DNA from: Clostridium celatum DSM 1785
Lineage (GTDB): Bacteria; Bacillota; Clostridia; Clostridiales; Clostridiaceae
DNA length: 52,555 bases
Direction of reading: 5' to 3'
Assembly: GCF_000320405.1 (NCBI RefSeq)
Contig: NZ_KB291600.1
Span: 1-52,555, forward strand
Every line of letters begins with the position of its first letter. The stretch's first letter is position 1. The notes beneath the pieces are model-generated. The model saw only the letters and a list, made by a program, of their open reading frames with translations, had not been told where the DNA came from and did no database searches. A program made the translations under genes and the position numbers. Shown here one piece after another: positions 1 through 9,727 of this stretch.

Positions 1-82
1 TATTTTTTCATATCAGCTTAACAGATTCTATTTATTCTTTATATATTATACCTATAAATTAATATTTTAAAATAGCTTATCA

Positions 83-1444
83 TTATCTTGCTTTTATTAT
101 CTCTGGAAGTTCTTCGCCAGCTTTAACTATATAATGTCTTAATTTGTTTGCAAGTTCTTCCCTTACTTCTTCATAATCTGGATCTTTAACTAAGTTATTT
201 AATTCATAAGGATCTTTTTTTAGGTCATATAAAAAATCTTCTTCATAAATATCACTTTCTGCAAAATCATATCCATTTTTATCTGGTGCATATACACTAT
301 ACAAATAATCAGCAGTACGAATACATCTACCAACTCTACTTTCACTTATTTGTGCAAATATTTCATTACTTCTATATTTAAATTTTCCATCTACTACATC
401 TTTTAAATTTTCACCTATAATTTCATCTTCTGCCTTAATGTCTGCCATAGCTAAAAAAGTTTTTGGAAGACTTGCTATACTTACTAACTCCTTTATTCTT
501 TTTCCACCTTTAAAGCCTGGTCCTGAAATTATTAAAGGAACATGAAGACATGCTGAATGGCAAGAGCGTTTATAATCATCTGCTCCATTTAAATTCCTAT
601 CTCTATTTCTAGTTTTAAAATGAGAACCGTAATCTGAAGAGTAAATTATAATTGTATTCTCATATAGTCCCTTATCTTTAAGTTTATCTATAACTCTACC
701 TAAATTATCATCTAAACTTCTACAACATCCTAAATAATCTGCATATTCTTCTGTAGCATTTCCTCCACCTAAAGCAATTAAATCTATGGGTAATTTAAAA
801 TTCTTAAATCTTTCCTTTGAACCTTTTGGTCCTTCATAACATCTTCTATCATTTTGATGATGTGGTTCAATATGTGAAATTGTCATAAAAAATGGTTTTT
901 CATAATTATAACTATTTAAATACTCTAAAGCAAAATCAGTAATACAATCTGCACGATACCCTTTAAATTCACATTTATTCATTTTTTCATCGAAAACGTA
1001 TCCATCATATCCATGAGAGGTAAATTCCAAAATATCAGCAGCACGCCAAAATCCCTTATATCCACCCCTTCTTTCTAATGGTATTGCACTTATAGTATAA
1101 TCTCTACAAATAGGCTTTGTCGCGACTTCACTTGCTAAACTCCATTTACCAATATATGCTGTATCATAATTATTTTCTGTAAAATAATCAGCAATAGTTT
1201 TAATGTTAAGAGGTAATGCTATATCATCTTTAAAACATCCTGTTTCCTTTTGATATTTACCAGTTTGAAGAATAGCTCTACAAGGTCCACATAATGGCTG
1301 TGGAGTGTATGCCTCTTCAAAAATAACCCCTTCTTTTGCTAAGCTATCTAAATTTGGTGTTACATCTAATTCCTGACCATAGCAACCAATTGTATCCCAT
1401 CGTTGCTGGTCAGAAAAATAAAATAATATATTTGGTTTGCTCAT
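83..1444 (-). CDS. Cys-type sulfatase (arylsulfatase family), cytoplasmic
   Basis: Hydrolyses sulfate esters, probably from sulfated glycans or their breakdown products. The 453-residue protein opens with the alkaline-phosphatase-fold start (NILFYFSDQQRWDTIG; D12/Q13 are likely metal ligands). It carries the sulfatase signature at residues 50-62, with C52-G-P-C-R56; C52 is the residue normally oxidised to formylglycine. A Cys rather than Ser there, in an anaerobe, is known to require the radical-SAM maturase anSME, which is not in this window. The later metal-binding stretch SSDYGSH is present. There is no signal peptide, so it acts inside the cell on imported substrate. The start is supported by GAGGGG upstream of the ATG. 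Divergent from the ATPase at 1720; the 275 bp between them is AT-rich without an obvious operator. The family is certain; the substrate cannot be told. Confidence 0.9.
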   Translation of the reverse strand: MSKPNILFYFSDQQRWDTIGCYGQELDVTPNLDSLAKEGVIFEEAYTPQPLCGPCRAILQTGKYQKETGCFKDDIALPLNIKTIADYFTENNYDTAYIGKWSLASEVATKPICRDYTISAIPLERRGGYKGFWRAADILEFTSHGYDGYVFDEKMNKCEFKGYRADCITDFALEYLNSYNYEKPFFMTISHIEPHHQNDRRCYEGPKGSKERFKNFKLPIDLIALGGGNATEEYADYLGCCRSLDDNLGRVIDKLKDKGLYENTIIIYSSDYGSHFKTRNRDRNLNGADDYKRSCHSACLHVPLIISGPGFKGGKRIKELVSIASLPKTFLAMADIKAEDEIIGENLKDVVDGKFKYRSNEIFAQISESRVGRCIRTADYLYSVYAPDKNGYDFAESDIYEEDFLYDLKKDPYELNNLVKDPDYEEVREELANKLRHYIVKAGEELPEIIKAR

Positions 1445-1719
1445 TAAAACGTTCCCCTCTTTCCCATAAATAAACTATAAACTACCTCATAAATTTCTAC
1501 TTTTTCTTGTGAGTTTATTCCAAAATATAGTGCTAAATTTTTGCTATATTTAATTTAATTATACTATATATCAATAATTCACTCTATGATATTGCCTTTT
1601 TAACGCAATATACTTATAAAAAAACGCTATTTTACATAAATAATATTTTTACAAAAAAACATAAACTTCTTTTAAAATTTATATACTAGATTGATTTATA
1701 TAATTTATGAGGTGAAAAA

Positions 1720-4329
1720 ATGTGGTTTAATAAAAGCATCGAAGAAACAATACAAGAATTAAATTCTAATACCCTAAATGGACTTACCTCTATTGAATCT
1801 AAAGCTAGATTAGAAAAGTATGGCGAAAATAAACTAATTTCAAAACCAAAACAAACTATATTTCAATTATTTGTATCTCAACTTAAAGATGTAATGATTT
1901 ATATACTAATTGTAGCTGCTATTATTTCTATAATTATGGGTGAAACTAGTGACTCAATAATTATTCTTATTGTAGTTGTAATTAATGCTACAATTGGAGT
2001 TGTTCAAGAATCCAAAGCTGAGAAAGCTCTAGAATCATTAACTAAATTAAGTACTCCTAAAGCTTTAGTTAAAAGAGATGGTACTATAATAGAAATTCCA
2101 TCAGAAGAGGTTGTTATTGGTGATATTGTAATTATTGATGCTGGTAGATATATTCCTGCTGATTTAAGACTTATAGAAAGTGTTAACTTAAAAATAGATG
2201 AATCTGCTTTTACAGGTGAATCAATACCAGCTGAAAAGAATGCTGATAAAATAATTTTAGATGAAAAATCACCAATTGGTGATAGAGTTAATATGGCATA
2301 TATGTCTACTCTTTCTACCTATGGGCGTGGTTTAGGCATTGTAGTTTCTACTGGAATGGATACAGAAATAGGAAAAATAGCAAAACTTTTAGATACTGAT
2401 GAAAAAAATATTACTCCTCTTCAAAAGAGACTTAATAAGCTTGGTAAATTTCTAGGGATTATTGCAATAACTACATGTTTGCTTATTTTTATAATTTCTA
2501 TTTTTCAAGGAAGAGATTGGCTTCAAATGCTCCTAACTGCTATTTCTCTTGCTGTTGCTTCAATTCCGGAAGGACTTACTGCTATAGTTGCAATAGTTCT
2601 AGCACTTGGAGTTCAAAGAATGATAAGCCTTAATGCTATTGTAAAAAAATTACCTGCTGTTGAAACCTTAGGTTCTATAAATATAATATGCTCTGATAAA
2701 ACCGGTACATTAACCCTAAATAAAATGACTGTTAAAAAATATTTTACAAATAATAAATTAAATAATATAGAAAATATTAATATTAACTGTAATGAAGAAA
2801 ATTTATTGATAGAGGCTATGGTTCTTTGTAATGATGCAACTTCTACTAAAGCTTCAAAAACTGGTGATCCTACAGAAATCGCATTAATAGATGTAGGAAA
2901 TAATAATAATATTTTCAAGGAACCATTAAACAAACTTCATCCTAGAGTATCAGAACTTCCATTTGATTCCGATAGAAAACTTATGACTACAATAAATTTT
3001 TATGATAATGCTTATAAAGTATTTACAAAAGGAGCACTAGACTCTATCTTTAAAATTTGCGATAAAATTTTAATAAATGGTGAAATTAAACCTCTATCTA
3101 GTGATAACAAAAACCTAATTTTAAATGCTGCAAATTCAATGAGTGATTCTGCCCTAAGAGTATTAGCTGCATCTTATAAAGATATTAATACTGATGATAT
3201 TAATAAAAACACCTTAGAAAGTGGACAAATTTTTCTTGGTTTAATGGCAATGATTGATCCCCCTAGAGAAGAAGTAAAATATTCAATAGCAAAATGTAAA
3301 TCTGCTGGAATTACACCAATAATGATAACTGGTGATTACAAAAACACAGCCTTTGCTATAGCTCATGAATTAAATATTTCAGAAAATATAAATGAATGTA
3401 TTTCTGGTTTTGAAATTGATGATTATAATCAAGAAGATTTCAATAAAGTAGTTAATAATTATAAAGTTTTTGCAAGAGTATCACCTGAGCATAAAGTTAA
3501 AATAGTTAAGGCATTTAAATCCAATGGTAATATAGTTTCAATGACTGGTGATGGAGTAAATGACGCTCCTTCTTTAAAAGCTGCTGATATAGGTGTAGCA
3601 ATGGGTATAACAGGTACAGATGTTGCTAAAGGTGCTGCCGATATAATATTAACTGATGATAATTTTTCTACCATAGTAAATGCCATTGAAGAAGGTAGAA
3701 ATATTTATAATAATATACGAAAGGCTATAATATTTTTACTTTCTTGCAATTTTGGTGAAATTATAGCACTCTTTGTTGCTATTCTACTAAATTGGGATAG
3801 CCCTCTACTTCCAATTCATATACTTTGGGTAAATTTAATAACAGATAGTTTTCCTGCACTATCATTAGGGTTTGATCCTAAAGATCCTTCTGTTATGAAT
3901 GATCCTCCTAAAGCTTCAAATGAAAGCTTATTTGCTGGTCATATGAAAATTTATCTTATAATAAATGGCCTTCTTATAGGAATTCTAACTTTATTTGCAT
4001 TCAAACTTGGTGAAAAATTATATCCAAATTCACTAATTCATGCTCAAACTATGGCTTTTGTAGTTTTAAGTATATCTCAACTATTCTTTGCATTAAATAT
4101 GAGAAATACTAAAAAATCTATATTTGAAATTGGTCTATTCACTAATAAATATTTAATACTATCTTTATTACTAGGAATAATTATTCAAGTTGTAATAATT
4201 ACAGTTCCCTTCTTTTCAAATCTATTTAAGGTTTACTCATTAAGTTTCACTGATTGGATTTTAGTTTTTTTAATTTCGATAATTCCATTGGCTGTTAACG
4301 AATTATTAAAATTACATTTAAGAAGATAA
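1720..4329 (+). CDS. Cation-transporting P-type ATPase, Ca2+ (P2) type
   Basis: Pumps a cation, most likely Ca2+, out of the cell. The 869-residue protein has every P2 landmark: TGES (residues 165-168, actuator), the M4 motif SIPEGL (E284), phosphorylation site DKTGTLT (D326), TGDGVNDAP hinge and ten predicted membrane segments. Ca2+-coordinating positions of animal SERCA can be matched: M4 Glu, M5 N and E in SCNFGEII, M6 N, T and D in NLITDSFPA. The M8 position that is Glu in SERCA is Gln here (SISQLFFALN), as in plasma-membrane Ca2+ pumps, which suggests a single transport site (inference). The GAGGTG ribosome site supports this start. A strong terminator follows, so it is probably monocistronic. 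It could instead carry Mn2+, but Na+/K+ specificity looks unlikely. Confidence 0.9.
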   Translation: MWFNKSIEETIQELNSNTLNGLTSIESKARLEKYGENKLISKPKQTIFQLFVSQLKDVMIYILIVAAIISIIMGETSDSIIILIVVVINATIGVVQESKAEKALESLTKLSTPKALVKRDGTIIEIPSEEVVIGDIVIIDAGRYIPADLRLIESVNLKIDESAFTGESIPAEKNADKIILDEKSPIGDRVNMAYMSTLSTYGRGLGIVVSTGMDTEIGKIAKLLDTDEKNITPLQKRLNKLGKFLGIIAITTCLLIFIISIFQGRDWLQMLLTAISLAVASIPEGLTAIVAIVLALGVQRMISLNAIVKKLPAVETLGSINIICSDKTGTLTLNKMTVKKYFTNNKLNNIENININCNEENLLIEAMVLCNDATSTKASKTGDPTEIALIDVGNNNNIFKEPLNKLHPRVSELPFDSDRKLMTTINFYDNAYKVFTKGALDSIFKICDKILINGEIKPLSSDNKNLILNAANSMSDSALRVLAASYKDINTDDINKNTLESGQIFLGLMAMIDPPREEVKYSIAKCKSAGITPIMITGDYKNTAFAIAHELNISENINECISGFEIDDYNQEDFNKVVNNYKVFARVSPEHKVKIVKAFKSNGNIVSMTGDGVNDAPSLKAADIGVAMGITGTDVAKGAADIILTDDNFSTIVNAIEEGRNIYNNIRKAIIFLLSCNFGEIIALFVAILLNWDSPLLPIHILWVNLITDSFPALSLGFDPKDPSVMNDPPKASNESLFAGHMKIYLIINGLLIGILTLFAFKLGEKLYPNSLIHAQTMAFVVLSISQLFFALNMRNTKKSIFEIGLFTNKYLILSLLLGIIIQVVIITVPFFSNLFKVYSLSFTDWILVFLISIIPLAVNELLKLHLRR

Positions 4330-4350
4330 TATTTTAATATTTAAATAAAA

Positions 4351-4393
4351 AAGAGAATATATACTTGTATAAATTACAAGTATATATTCTCTT
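4351..4393 (+). terminator. Rho-independent terminator after the P-type ATPase
   Basis: A perfect 19-bp stem (4351-4369 with 4375-4393) and 5-nt loop, followed by a short T run. It closes the ATPase transcript. Confidence 0.85.
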
Positions 4394-4533
4394 CTTTTTC
4401 TATAAAAATCTTTTAACTTCCTTTACTTATATTCCAATAAATGGTAATATATATAAATATGAGGATCTTTTAATCTTATTTATATTGCAAATAAAAATTA
4501 TTATATTTTTTATATTAGAAAGGGGTTTTATTA

Positions 4534-4872
4534 ATGAGGTATTACATTTTGAGAGCACAAGGAGAAAATGATGTCAAATCAGCAAAAGAAGCAACCCGTT
4601 ACAGTTTTAATATTAACAATATTAATGCTGAAAGATTTTTAAGCGACTTAAAGGATGAGCCAATTGAATATTTATTATATTGCGTTACTAATAAGAAATT
4701 TATTGAACATGGTGTAATAAGTGATATTTCTGTAGATAGATCATCAAAAAATTTCCAAGCACATTTATCACCAAAAAAAAATTTAGACATATATTATACA
4801 CCATATGCTTCTCCAAACTGCAGAATTATTCCTACAAATAAAAATAAAATGGACGAGCTTTTAAGCATATAA
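4534..4872 (+). CDS. Hypothetical protein, 112 aa
   Basis: I do not recognise this family. The protein is 112 residues, soluble, with no signal peptide or membrane segment. It begins MRYYILRAQGENDVKS and is rich in Asn, Lys and Ser; hydrophobic alternation in the middle (IEYLLYCVTNKKF) suggests a small mixed alpha/beta fold. The ATG has a good site (AAAGGGG) 8 nt upstream. An earlier in-frame extension across the upstream terminator is not credible. It is followed after 30 bp by the small membrane protein at 4903, with which it probably shares a transcript ending at 5147. Confidence 0.7.
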   Translation: MRYYILRAQGENDVKSAKEATRYSFNINNINAERFLSDLKDEPIEYLLYCVTNKKFIEHGVISDISVDRSSKNFQAHLSPKKNLDIYYTPYASPNCRIIPTNKNKMDELLSI

Positions 4873-4902
4873 TTATTAAATCTATTTATAAAGGAGATAT
4901 TT

Positions 4903-5118
4903 ATGAAAACATTTAACAATTATACTTATTTCGGATTACTACTAAATTTCATTTGGTTAATATCCTCTAGATTTAATTTATTGCCAGACTTTATAGAAGG
5001 TCTTTGTATTGGATTAGGACTTGTATTAATATTAGTTGGAATGTTATACAACACTCATAATATATCTCAATTAAAAGCTTTCAAAAAATCATTATATAAC
5101 AAAATTTTATTAAAATAA
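4903..5118 (+). CDS. Small two-helix membrane protein, 71 aa
   Basis: Unrecognised small integral membrane protein. Two hydrophobic segments are visible at about residues 9-24 and 33-49, then a basic tail (FKKSLYNKILLK) that should face the cytoplasm. AAAGGAG lies 7 nt before the ATG. It is 30 bp after the 112-residue gene and its stop codon lies inside the left arm of the following terminator, so the two form a short operon. No function can be assigned. Confidence 0.7.
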   Translation: MKTFNNYTYFGLLLNFIWLISSRFNLLPDFIEGLCIGLGLVLILVGMLYNTHNISQLKAFKKSLYNKILLK

Positions 5119-5147
5119 TAGTGAGGTAGTTGTTCCTCACTATTATT
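5114..5147. terminator. Terminator between convergent transcripts
   Basis: A perfect 13-bp stem (5114-5126 with 5135-5147), 8-nt loop, T-rich on the right side. It overlaps the stop codon of the 71-residue gene and may also act on the convergent phosphorylase transcript. Confidence 0.75.
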
Positions 5148-5206
5148 TATTTTACTATTTATAACTATACCAAAATTATAAATAATAACATATTAAAATT
5201 TATCTA

Positions 5207-7468
5207 TTATTTTAACTTCCAAATTTCTTCATTATATTGAGCTATGGTTCTATCTGCTGAAAAGTATCCTGCTTTACTAATATTTATAAGTACCTTTCTA
5301 TTCCAAGCTTCCCTATCTTCATAGTCCTCAAATACTTTATCTTTAATTTTTATATATTCTTCAATATCAAGCAAAGTCATAAACCAATCCTTACCTATTA
5401 AGTCATTGTGAAGTCTTTGTAAATTTATTTTATCTCCAACAGCTAACATAGTGTCGCTTACTAAAAAATCAACTAATGGTTTAATTGATTCTTTATCATA
5501 ATATCTTCTTGCAATATAATCAGACCTTCTATAATGTTCAATAACTTCTTCACTTGACTTACCAAAGATATATATATTTTCATCTCCAACCAATTGATGA
5601 ATTTCAACATTAGCGCCATCTTCAGTTCCTAAAGTTAATGCACCATTTAACATAAACTTCATATTACCTGTCCCTGATGCTTCCTTAGATGCTAAAGAAA
5701 TTTGTTCTGAAACATCACAAGCTGGTATAAGTTTAGAAGCCTTAGTTACATTATAGTTTTCAACCATAACAACCTTCAAATATTTATTAACCTCAGGATC
5801 ATTGTTTATTATTTCTTGTAAACATAAAATAGCATGAATTATATCCTGTGCTATTATATATGCTGGTGCTGCTTTGGCTCCAAATATCATAGTTATTGGT
5901 GTTTTAGGAATCTTACCCTCTTTAATTTCTAGATATTTATTAATAATGTATAAAACATTCATTTGTTGTCTCTTATATTCATGAAGTCTTTTTATTTGAA
6001 TATCAAATATAGAATTTTCATCTATATCTACATTTTGAGTTTCTTTTAAATACTTCTTTAACTCAATCTTATTTTGCTTCTTTATTTCTTCAAGCTTAGC
6101 TAATACCTCTTTATTATTTACATATTTCCCCAAACGCTCTAATTCCATAGCATCAGTTTTAAAACCATCACCTATAAGTTCAGTAATATACTTAGCTAAC
6201 TCATTATTACAATGAAGTAGCCATCTCCTAAAGGTTATACCATTAGTCTTATTATTAAACTTCTCTGGATATATATCATAAAATGCTTTTAATTCTTCCT
6301 TCTTTAAAATTTCAGTATGAAGTGCTGCTACACCATTTACACTAAAGCCATAATGAATATCCATATTAGCCATGTGTACTCTAGAATCTTTATCTATTAT
6401 TTGAACCCTTTCATCTGAATATTTTAACTTAACTCTATTATCTAGCTCTCTAATTATTGGCATTAATTGTGGTGAAACCTTTTCTATATATGCTATTGGC
6501 CATTTTTCTAATGCTTCTGCTAATATTGTATGATTAGTATATGCACAAGTCTTAGTAACTATATCTATAGCTTCACTAGTTGCTATACCCTTTTCCCCTA
6601 ATAATCTTATCAATTCAGGTATTATCATTGATGGATGTGTATCATTAATTTGAACTACCACATGCTCATTTAATTTACTTAAATCATATCCATTTTCCTC
6701 TGCTTCTAGAAGTATTAATTGAGCAGCATTACTTACCATAAAATATTGTTGGTATACTCTTAACAATTGTCCTGCTTCATCACTATCATCTGGATATAAG
6801 AATAATGTTAAATTTTTCTTTATATTTTCCTTATCAAATTCAATCCCTTTTTTAACTAAATTTTCATCAACCGTATCTATATCAAACAGTCTTAATTTAT
6901 TACAAGGTTTATTATATCCTGTAACATCTATATCATATAATGTTGAAGTTACTTTAAATCCACCAAATAAAACATCAAATTTAATATTTGACTTAGTAAG
7001 CCAGCTTTCTTTTTCTATCCACGGATTCTTTTCTGCCGTTTGCTTGTTATTTTTAAATACTTGCTTAAATAATCCATAATGATAGTTTAAACCTATACCA
7101 TCACCATTTAATCCCAAGGTTGCAATAGAATCTAAAAAACATGCAGCAAGTCTTCCAAGCCCACCATTTCCAAGAGAAGGTTCTAATTCAACTTCCTCGA
7201 TTTCAGCTAACTCCTTACCAGCTTCATTCAAAACTTCTTTGACTTCAGAATAAAGTCCTAAGTTTATCAAATTATTAGATAATAGCTTTCCAATTAAAAA
7301 TTCAGCAGAAATATAGTATAACTTTTTATCTCCCTTATTTGTCCCTTTATTTTTTATAACACTTTTAGTTAACTCTAATAATGCAAAATATACTTGTTCA
7401 TTGCTTGCAGCTTCTATTGTTTTTGAAAATCTTCTGTCTAAAATTTCACTTAAAGCTTTCTTTATCAT
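5207..7468 (-). CDS. glgP: Glycogen/maltodextrin phosphorylase
   Basis: Releases glucose-1-phosphate from the non-reducing ends of alpha-1,4-glucans using phosphate and PLP. At 753 residues it is a little shorter than E. coli GlgP/MalP (about 800) but spans the full fold. Diagnostic stretches are [20 protein letters not shown] near residue 95 and the PLP site [20 protein letters not shown], in which K604 should carry the cofactor. The start has GAGGTGAG upstream. It is a single gene: no glycogen synthase or debranching enzyme flanks it, so it may serve either stored glycogen or imported maltodextrin. Choosing glgP over malP is a guess. Confidence 0.9.
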   Translation of the reverse strand: MIKKALSEILDRRFSKTIEAASNEQVYFALLELTKSVIKNKGTNKGDKKLYYISAEFLIGKLLSNNLINLGLYSEVKEVLNEAGKELAEIEEVELEPSLGNGGLGRLAACFLDSIATLGLNGDGIGLNYHYGLFKQVFKNNKQTAEKNPWIEKESWLTKSNIKFDVLFGGFKVTSTLYDIDVTGYNKPCNKLRLFDIDTVDENLVKKGIEFDKENIKKNLTLFLYPDDSDEAGQLLRVYQQYFMVSNAAQLILLEAEENGYDLSKLNEHVVVQINDTHPSMIIPELIRLLGEKGIATSEAIDIVTKTCAYTNHTILAEALEKWPIAYIEKVSPQLMPIIRELDNRVKLKYSDERVQIIDKDSRVHMANMDIHYGFSVNGVAALHTEILKKEELKAFYDIYPEKFNNKTNGITFRRWLLHCNNELAKYITELIGDGFKTDAMELERLGKYVNNKEVLAKLEEIKKQNKIELKKYLKETQNVDIDENSIFDIQIKRLHEYKRQQMNVLYIINKYLEIKEGKIPKTPITMIFGAKAAPAYIIAQDIIHAILCLQEIINNDPEVNKYLKVVMVENYNVTKASKLIPACDVSEQISLASKEASGTGNMKFMLNGALTLGTEDGANVEIHQLVGDENIYIFGKSSEEVIEHYRRSDYIARRYYDKESIKPLVDFLVSDTMLAVGDKINLQRLHNDLIGKDWFMTLLDIEEYIKIKDKVFEDYEDREAWNRKVLINISKAGYFSADRTIAQYNEEIWKLK

Positions 7469-7718
7469 AGTAATTATCTCACCTCAAACTACGCCTTTAT
7501 TTAAATCATTTGCTATATTTAATAAAGATTTTATTATTCTCTTAATTATATAATATCAATTTCAAAACTTTTCCATTGTATATTCTTTTTATTTTTTGTA
7601 TATATTTTATGCTAATTTAAAAATATATATATTTTTTTAATTATGTCTCTACTAATTACAATATTAATATTTTTATATCATCACTTATATATCACAAGCT
7701 ATATTTTCATATAACTTG

Positions 7719-7747
7719 TTGCATTTTTATTACTTTTATAATATAAT
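7719..7747 (+). promoter_or_regulatory. Candidate promoter of the asnB leader
   Basis: TTGCAT (7719-7724) and TATAAT (7742-7747) are separated by 17 bp. This would start the RNA about 12 nt before the first leader hairpin. Inferred from sequence alone. The rest of the 479-bp gap (7469-7947) upstream of here is featureless AT-rich DNA. Confidence 0.45.
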
Positions 7748-7765
7748 TTAACAAATAGTTTTTTA

Positions 7766-7908
7766 TATCATCAATGGCGATGATAAGATATTAACTTGAA
7801 AGTATGCTTGAAATTATAAGTATATCTTTAATTTAATGTCTTTGAGCCTTGTAGATTAAAAGCTTATTAATGGAATGCTATAAGGCTCGCTTTTAAAAAG
7901 CGAGCCTT
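7766..7908 (+). promoter_or_regulatory. Transcription-attenuator leader of asnB (antiterminator/terminator switch)
   Basis: Three structures are visible. Hairpin 1 (7766-7785) has a 7-bp stem and the six-base loop AATGGC. Hairpin 2 (7785-7828) pairs AAGATAT..ACTT with AAGT..ATATCTT. Next comes an 11-bp helix, 7844-7854 with 7878-7888 (one G.U pair). Its 3' arm shares 7882-7888 with the left arm of the terminator at 7882-7908, so the two are mutually exclusive. This is a conditional terminator. It is not a normal T-box: there is no GGTGGNACCGCG element, and the GG-containing bulge is on the wrong strand. The ligand or protein that sets the switch is unknown. Confidence 0.7.
7882..7908 (+). terminator. 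Leader terminator of asnB
   Basis: A perfect 11-bp stem (7882-7892 with 7898-7908), GC-rich for this genome, followed by TGTTGTTTT, 39 bp before the asnB start codon. Such a strong terminator just ahead of a gene implies regulated read-through. Confidence 0.85.
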
Positions 7909-7947
7909 TGTTGTTTTAATATAAAAAAATAAACAGGGGGTTATTAT

Positions 7948-9534
7948 ATGTGTAGTTTTGTTGTATTTTCATCTACAAAATTAGAAAGTGAAGAATTTGA
8001 TAAAGCATTAAAAAAAGTATTTCATAGAGGACCTGATAATAAATATTCAGCTATTGAAAATGGTTTATATTGGGGCTTTAACCGTTTATCAATAATGGAT
8101 TTATCATCAAATGGAAATCAACCATTTAAATATAACTCGTGTGAGCTTGTATGTAATGGAGAGATTTATAACTATCTATCATTAAAGGAATTATTATCTA
8201 CTGAATATAAATTTCACTCCAATAGTGATTGTGAAGTGTTAATACCTTTATATTACAAATATGGTATTGAAATAATGTGCAAAATGCTTGATGCTGAATT
8301 TGCATTAGTTCTATATGATAGTGATACTAATTCTATAATGGCAGCTAGAGATCCTATGGGGATTAGACCTATGTTTTATGGTTATACAAAAGAGGATCAT
8401 AAAATTTCCTTTGCTAGTGAAGCAAAGGCATTAATTGATTACTGTAAAGATATTATGCCATTTCCACCAGGACATTATTATAAAGATGGTGAATTTATTT
8501 GTTATAATGACTTATCAGAATCAAAATTCATAAACAATGATGATTTTAATACTATATTTACTAATATAAGAACTAAACTTATATCTGCCGTAGAAAAAAG
8601 GCTTCATGCAGATGCACCTATTGGTTATTTATTAAGTGGTGGCTTAGACTCTTCTCTTGTATGTTCTATCGCACAAAAAATTACAAACAAACCAATAAAA
8701 ACCTTTTCTATAGGAATGGAAACTGATCCCATAGATTTAAAATATGCAAAACAAGCTGCTGAATTTTTAGGTACTGACCATACTGAAGTTATTATAACTA
8801 AGGACGATGTATTAAACTCCCTTGAAGAGGTTATTTATCATTTAGAAACCTTTGATATTACTACTATTAGAGCAAGCATTGGCATGTATTTATTATGTAA
8901 ATACATTCATGAAAATACTGATTTAAAGGTTATTTTAACTGGCGAAGTAAGTGATGAATTATTTGGTTATAAATATACTGATTTTGCCCCTTCTGCAAAT
9001 GACTTTCAAAAAGAATCTCAAAAAAGAATTAAAGAACTTTATATGTATGATGTTTTAAGAGCTGATAGATGCATTTCTGCTCATGCTTTAGAAGGACGAG
9101 TTCCCTTTGCTGATATTGATTTTGTAAATTATGTTATGAGCATTAATCCATCAAAAAAAATGAATAATTACAATAAAGGTAAATATCTTTTAAGAAAAGC
9201 ATTTGATAGTGAAGATTATTTACCTAATGACTTATTATACCGTGAAAAAGCTGCTTTTAGTGATGCTGTTGGTCACTCTTTAGTTGATTACTTAAAAGAA
9301 TATGCAGAAGAGAAATACACTTATACCGACCTTGAGTTAGCTAAAGAAAAATATAAATACTGTACTCCATTCACTAAGGAATCCCTTCTTTATAGAGATA
9401 TTTTTGAAAGATATTATTCTGGAAATGCTAAGTGGATTAAAGGTTTCTGGATGCCAAATAAATCTTGGGAAGGTTGTAATGTTAACGACCCAAGTGCTAG
9501 GGTACTTTCAAATTATGGTGATAGTGGAAAATAA
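7948..9534 (+). CDS. asnB: Asparagine synthase (glutamine-hydrolysing)
   Basis: Makes asparagine from aspartate, glutamine and ATP. The 528-residue protein has the class-II glutaminase domain first (residues 2 to about 190), with the catalytic Cys2 exposed after Met removal and the HRGPD and NGEIYNY motifs. The synthetase domain follows, with the pyrophosphate loop SGGLDSS at 230-236 and GEVSDELFGY. It is similar in length and layout to E. coli AsnB (554). The start is fixed by the essential Cys2 and by the AGGGGG site upstream. It is monocistronic: an attenuator precedes it and a strong hairpin follows. Regulation by nitrogen or asparagine status through the leader is inferred. Confidence 0.93.
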   Translation: MCSFVVFSSTKLESEEFDKALKKVFHRGPDNKYSAIENGLYWGFNRLSIMDLSSNGNQPFKYNSCELVCNGEIYNYLSLKELLSTEYKFHSNSDCEVLIPLYYKYGIEIMCKMLDAEFALVLYDSDTNSIMAARDPMGIRPMFYGYTKEDHKISFASEAKALIDYCKDIMPFPPGHYYKDGEFICYNDLSESKFINNDDFNTIFTNIRTKLISAVEKRLHADAPIGYLLSGGLDSSLVCSIAQKITNKPIKTFSIGMETDPIDLKYAKQAAEFLGTDHTEVIITKDDVLNSLEEVIYHLETFDITTIRASIGMYLLCKYIHENTDLKVILTGEVSDELFGYKYTDFAPSANDFQKESQKRIKELYMYDVLRADRCISAHALEGRVPFADIDFVNYVMSINPSKKMNNYNKGKYLLRKAFDSEDYLPNDLLYREKAAFSDAVGHSLVDYLKEYAEEKYTYTDLELAKEKYKYCTPFTKESLLYRDIFERYYSGNAKWIKGFWMPNKSWEGCNVNDPSARVLSNYGDSGK

Positions 9535-9572
9535 AAACTATACGGGGCTACAACTTAGCTCCGTATAGTTTT
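9534..9572 (+). terminator. Terminator after asnB
   Basis: A 17-bp stem with one G.T pair (9534-9550 with 9556-9572), 5-nt loop, T-rich 3' arm running directly on from the stop codon. Confidence 0.85.
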
Positions 9573-9727
9573 TTATATAATCCCACTGAAAGTAACTTTA
9601 TTTTATTACTATTCGGCATAAAAAATAATCCTCTTTAATTACAATATAATAATGATTAATTACTCTTAATAACATTTTATTTAAGTGCTATAATTAAAAT
9701 TGAATTTAGCCAAAGAGGTGAAAATTT

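Noticed and set aside
4365..4571. 68-codon frame after the P-type ATPase
   Set aside because: Begins inside a perfect terminator hairpin and overlaps the better supported 112-codon gene; no ribosome site.
7844..7908. Standard T-box leader for asnB
   Set aside because: No GGTGGNACCGCG sequence; the GGA-containing bulge is on the 3' strand of the helix, opposite to T-box antiterminators; no stem I with AG bulge and specifier loop can be drawn.
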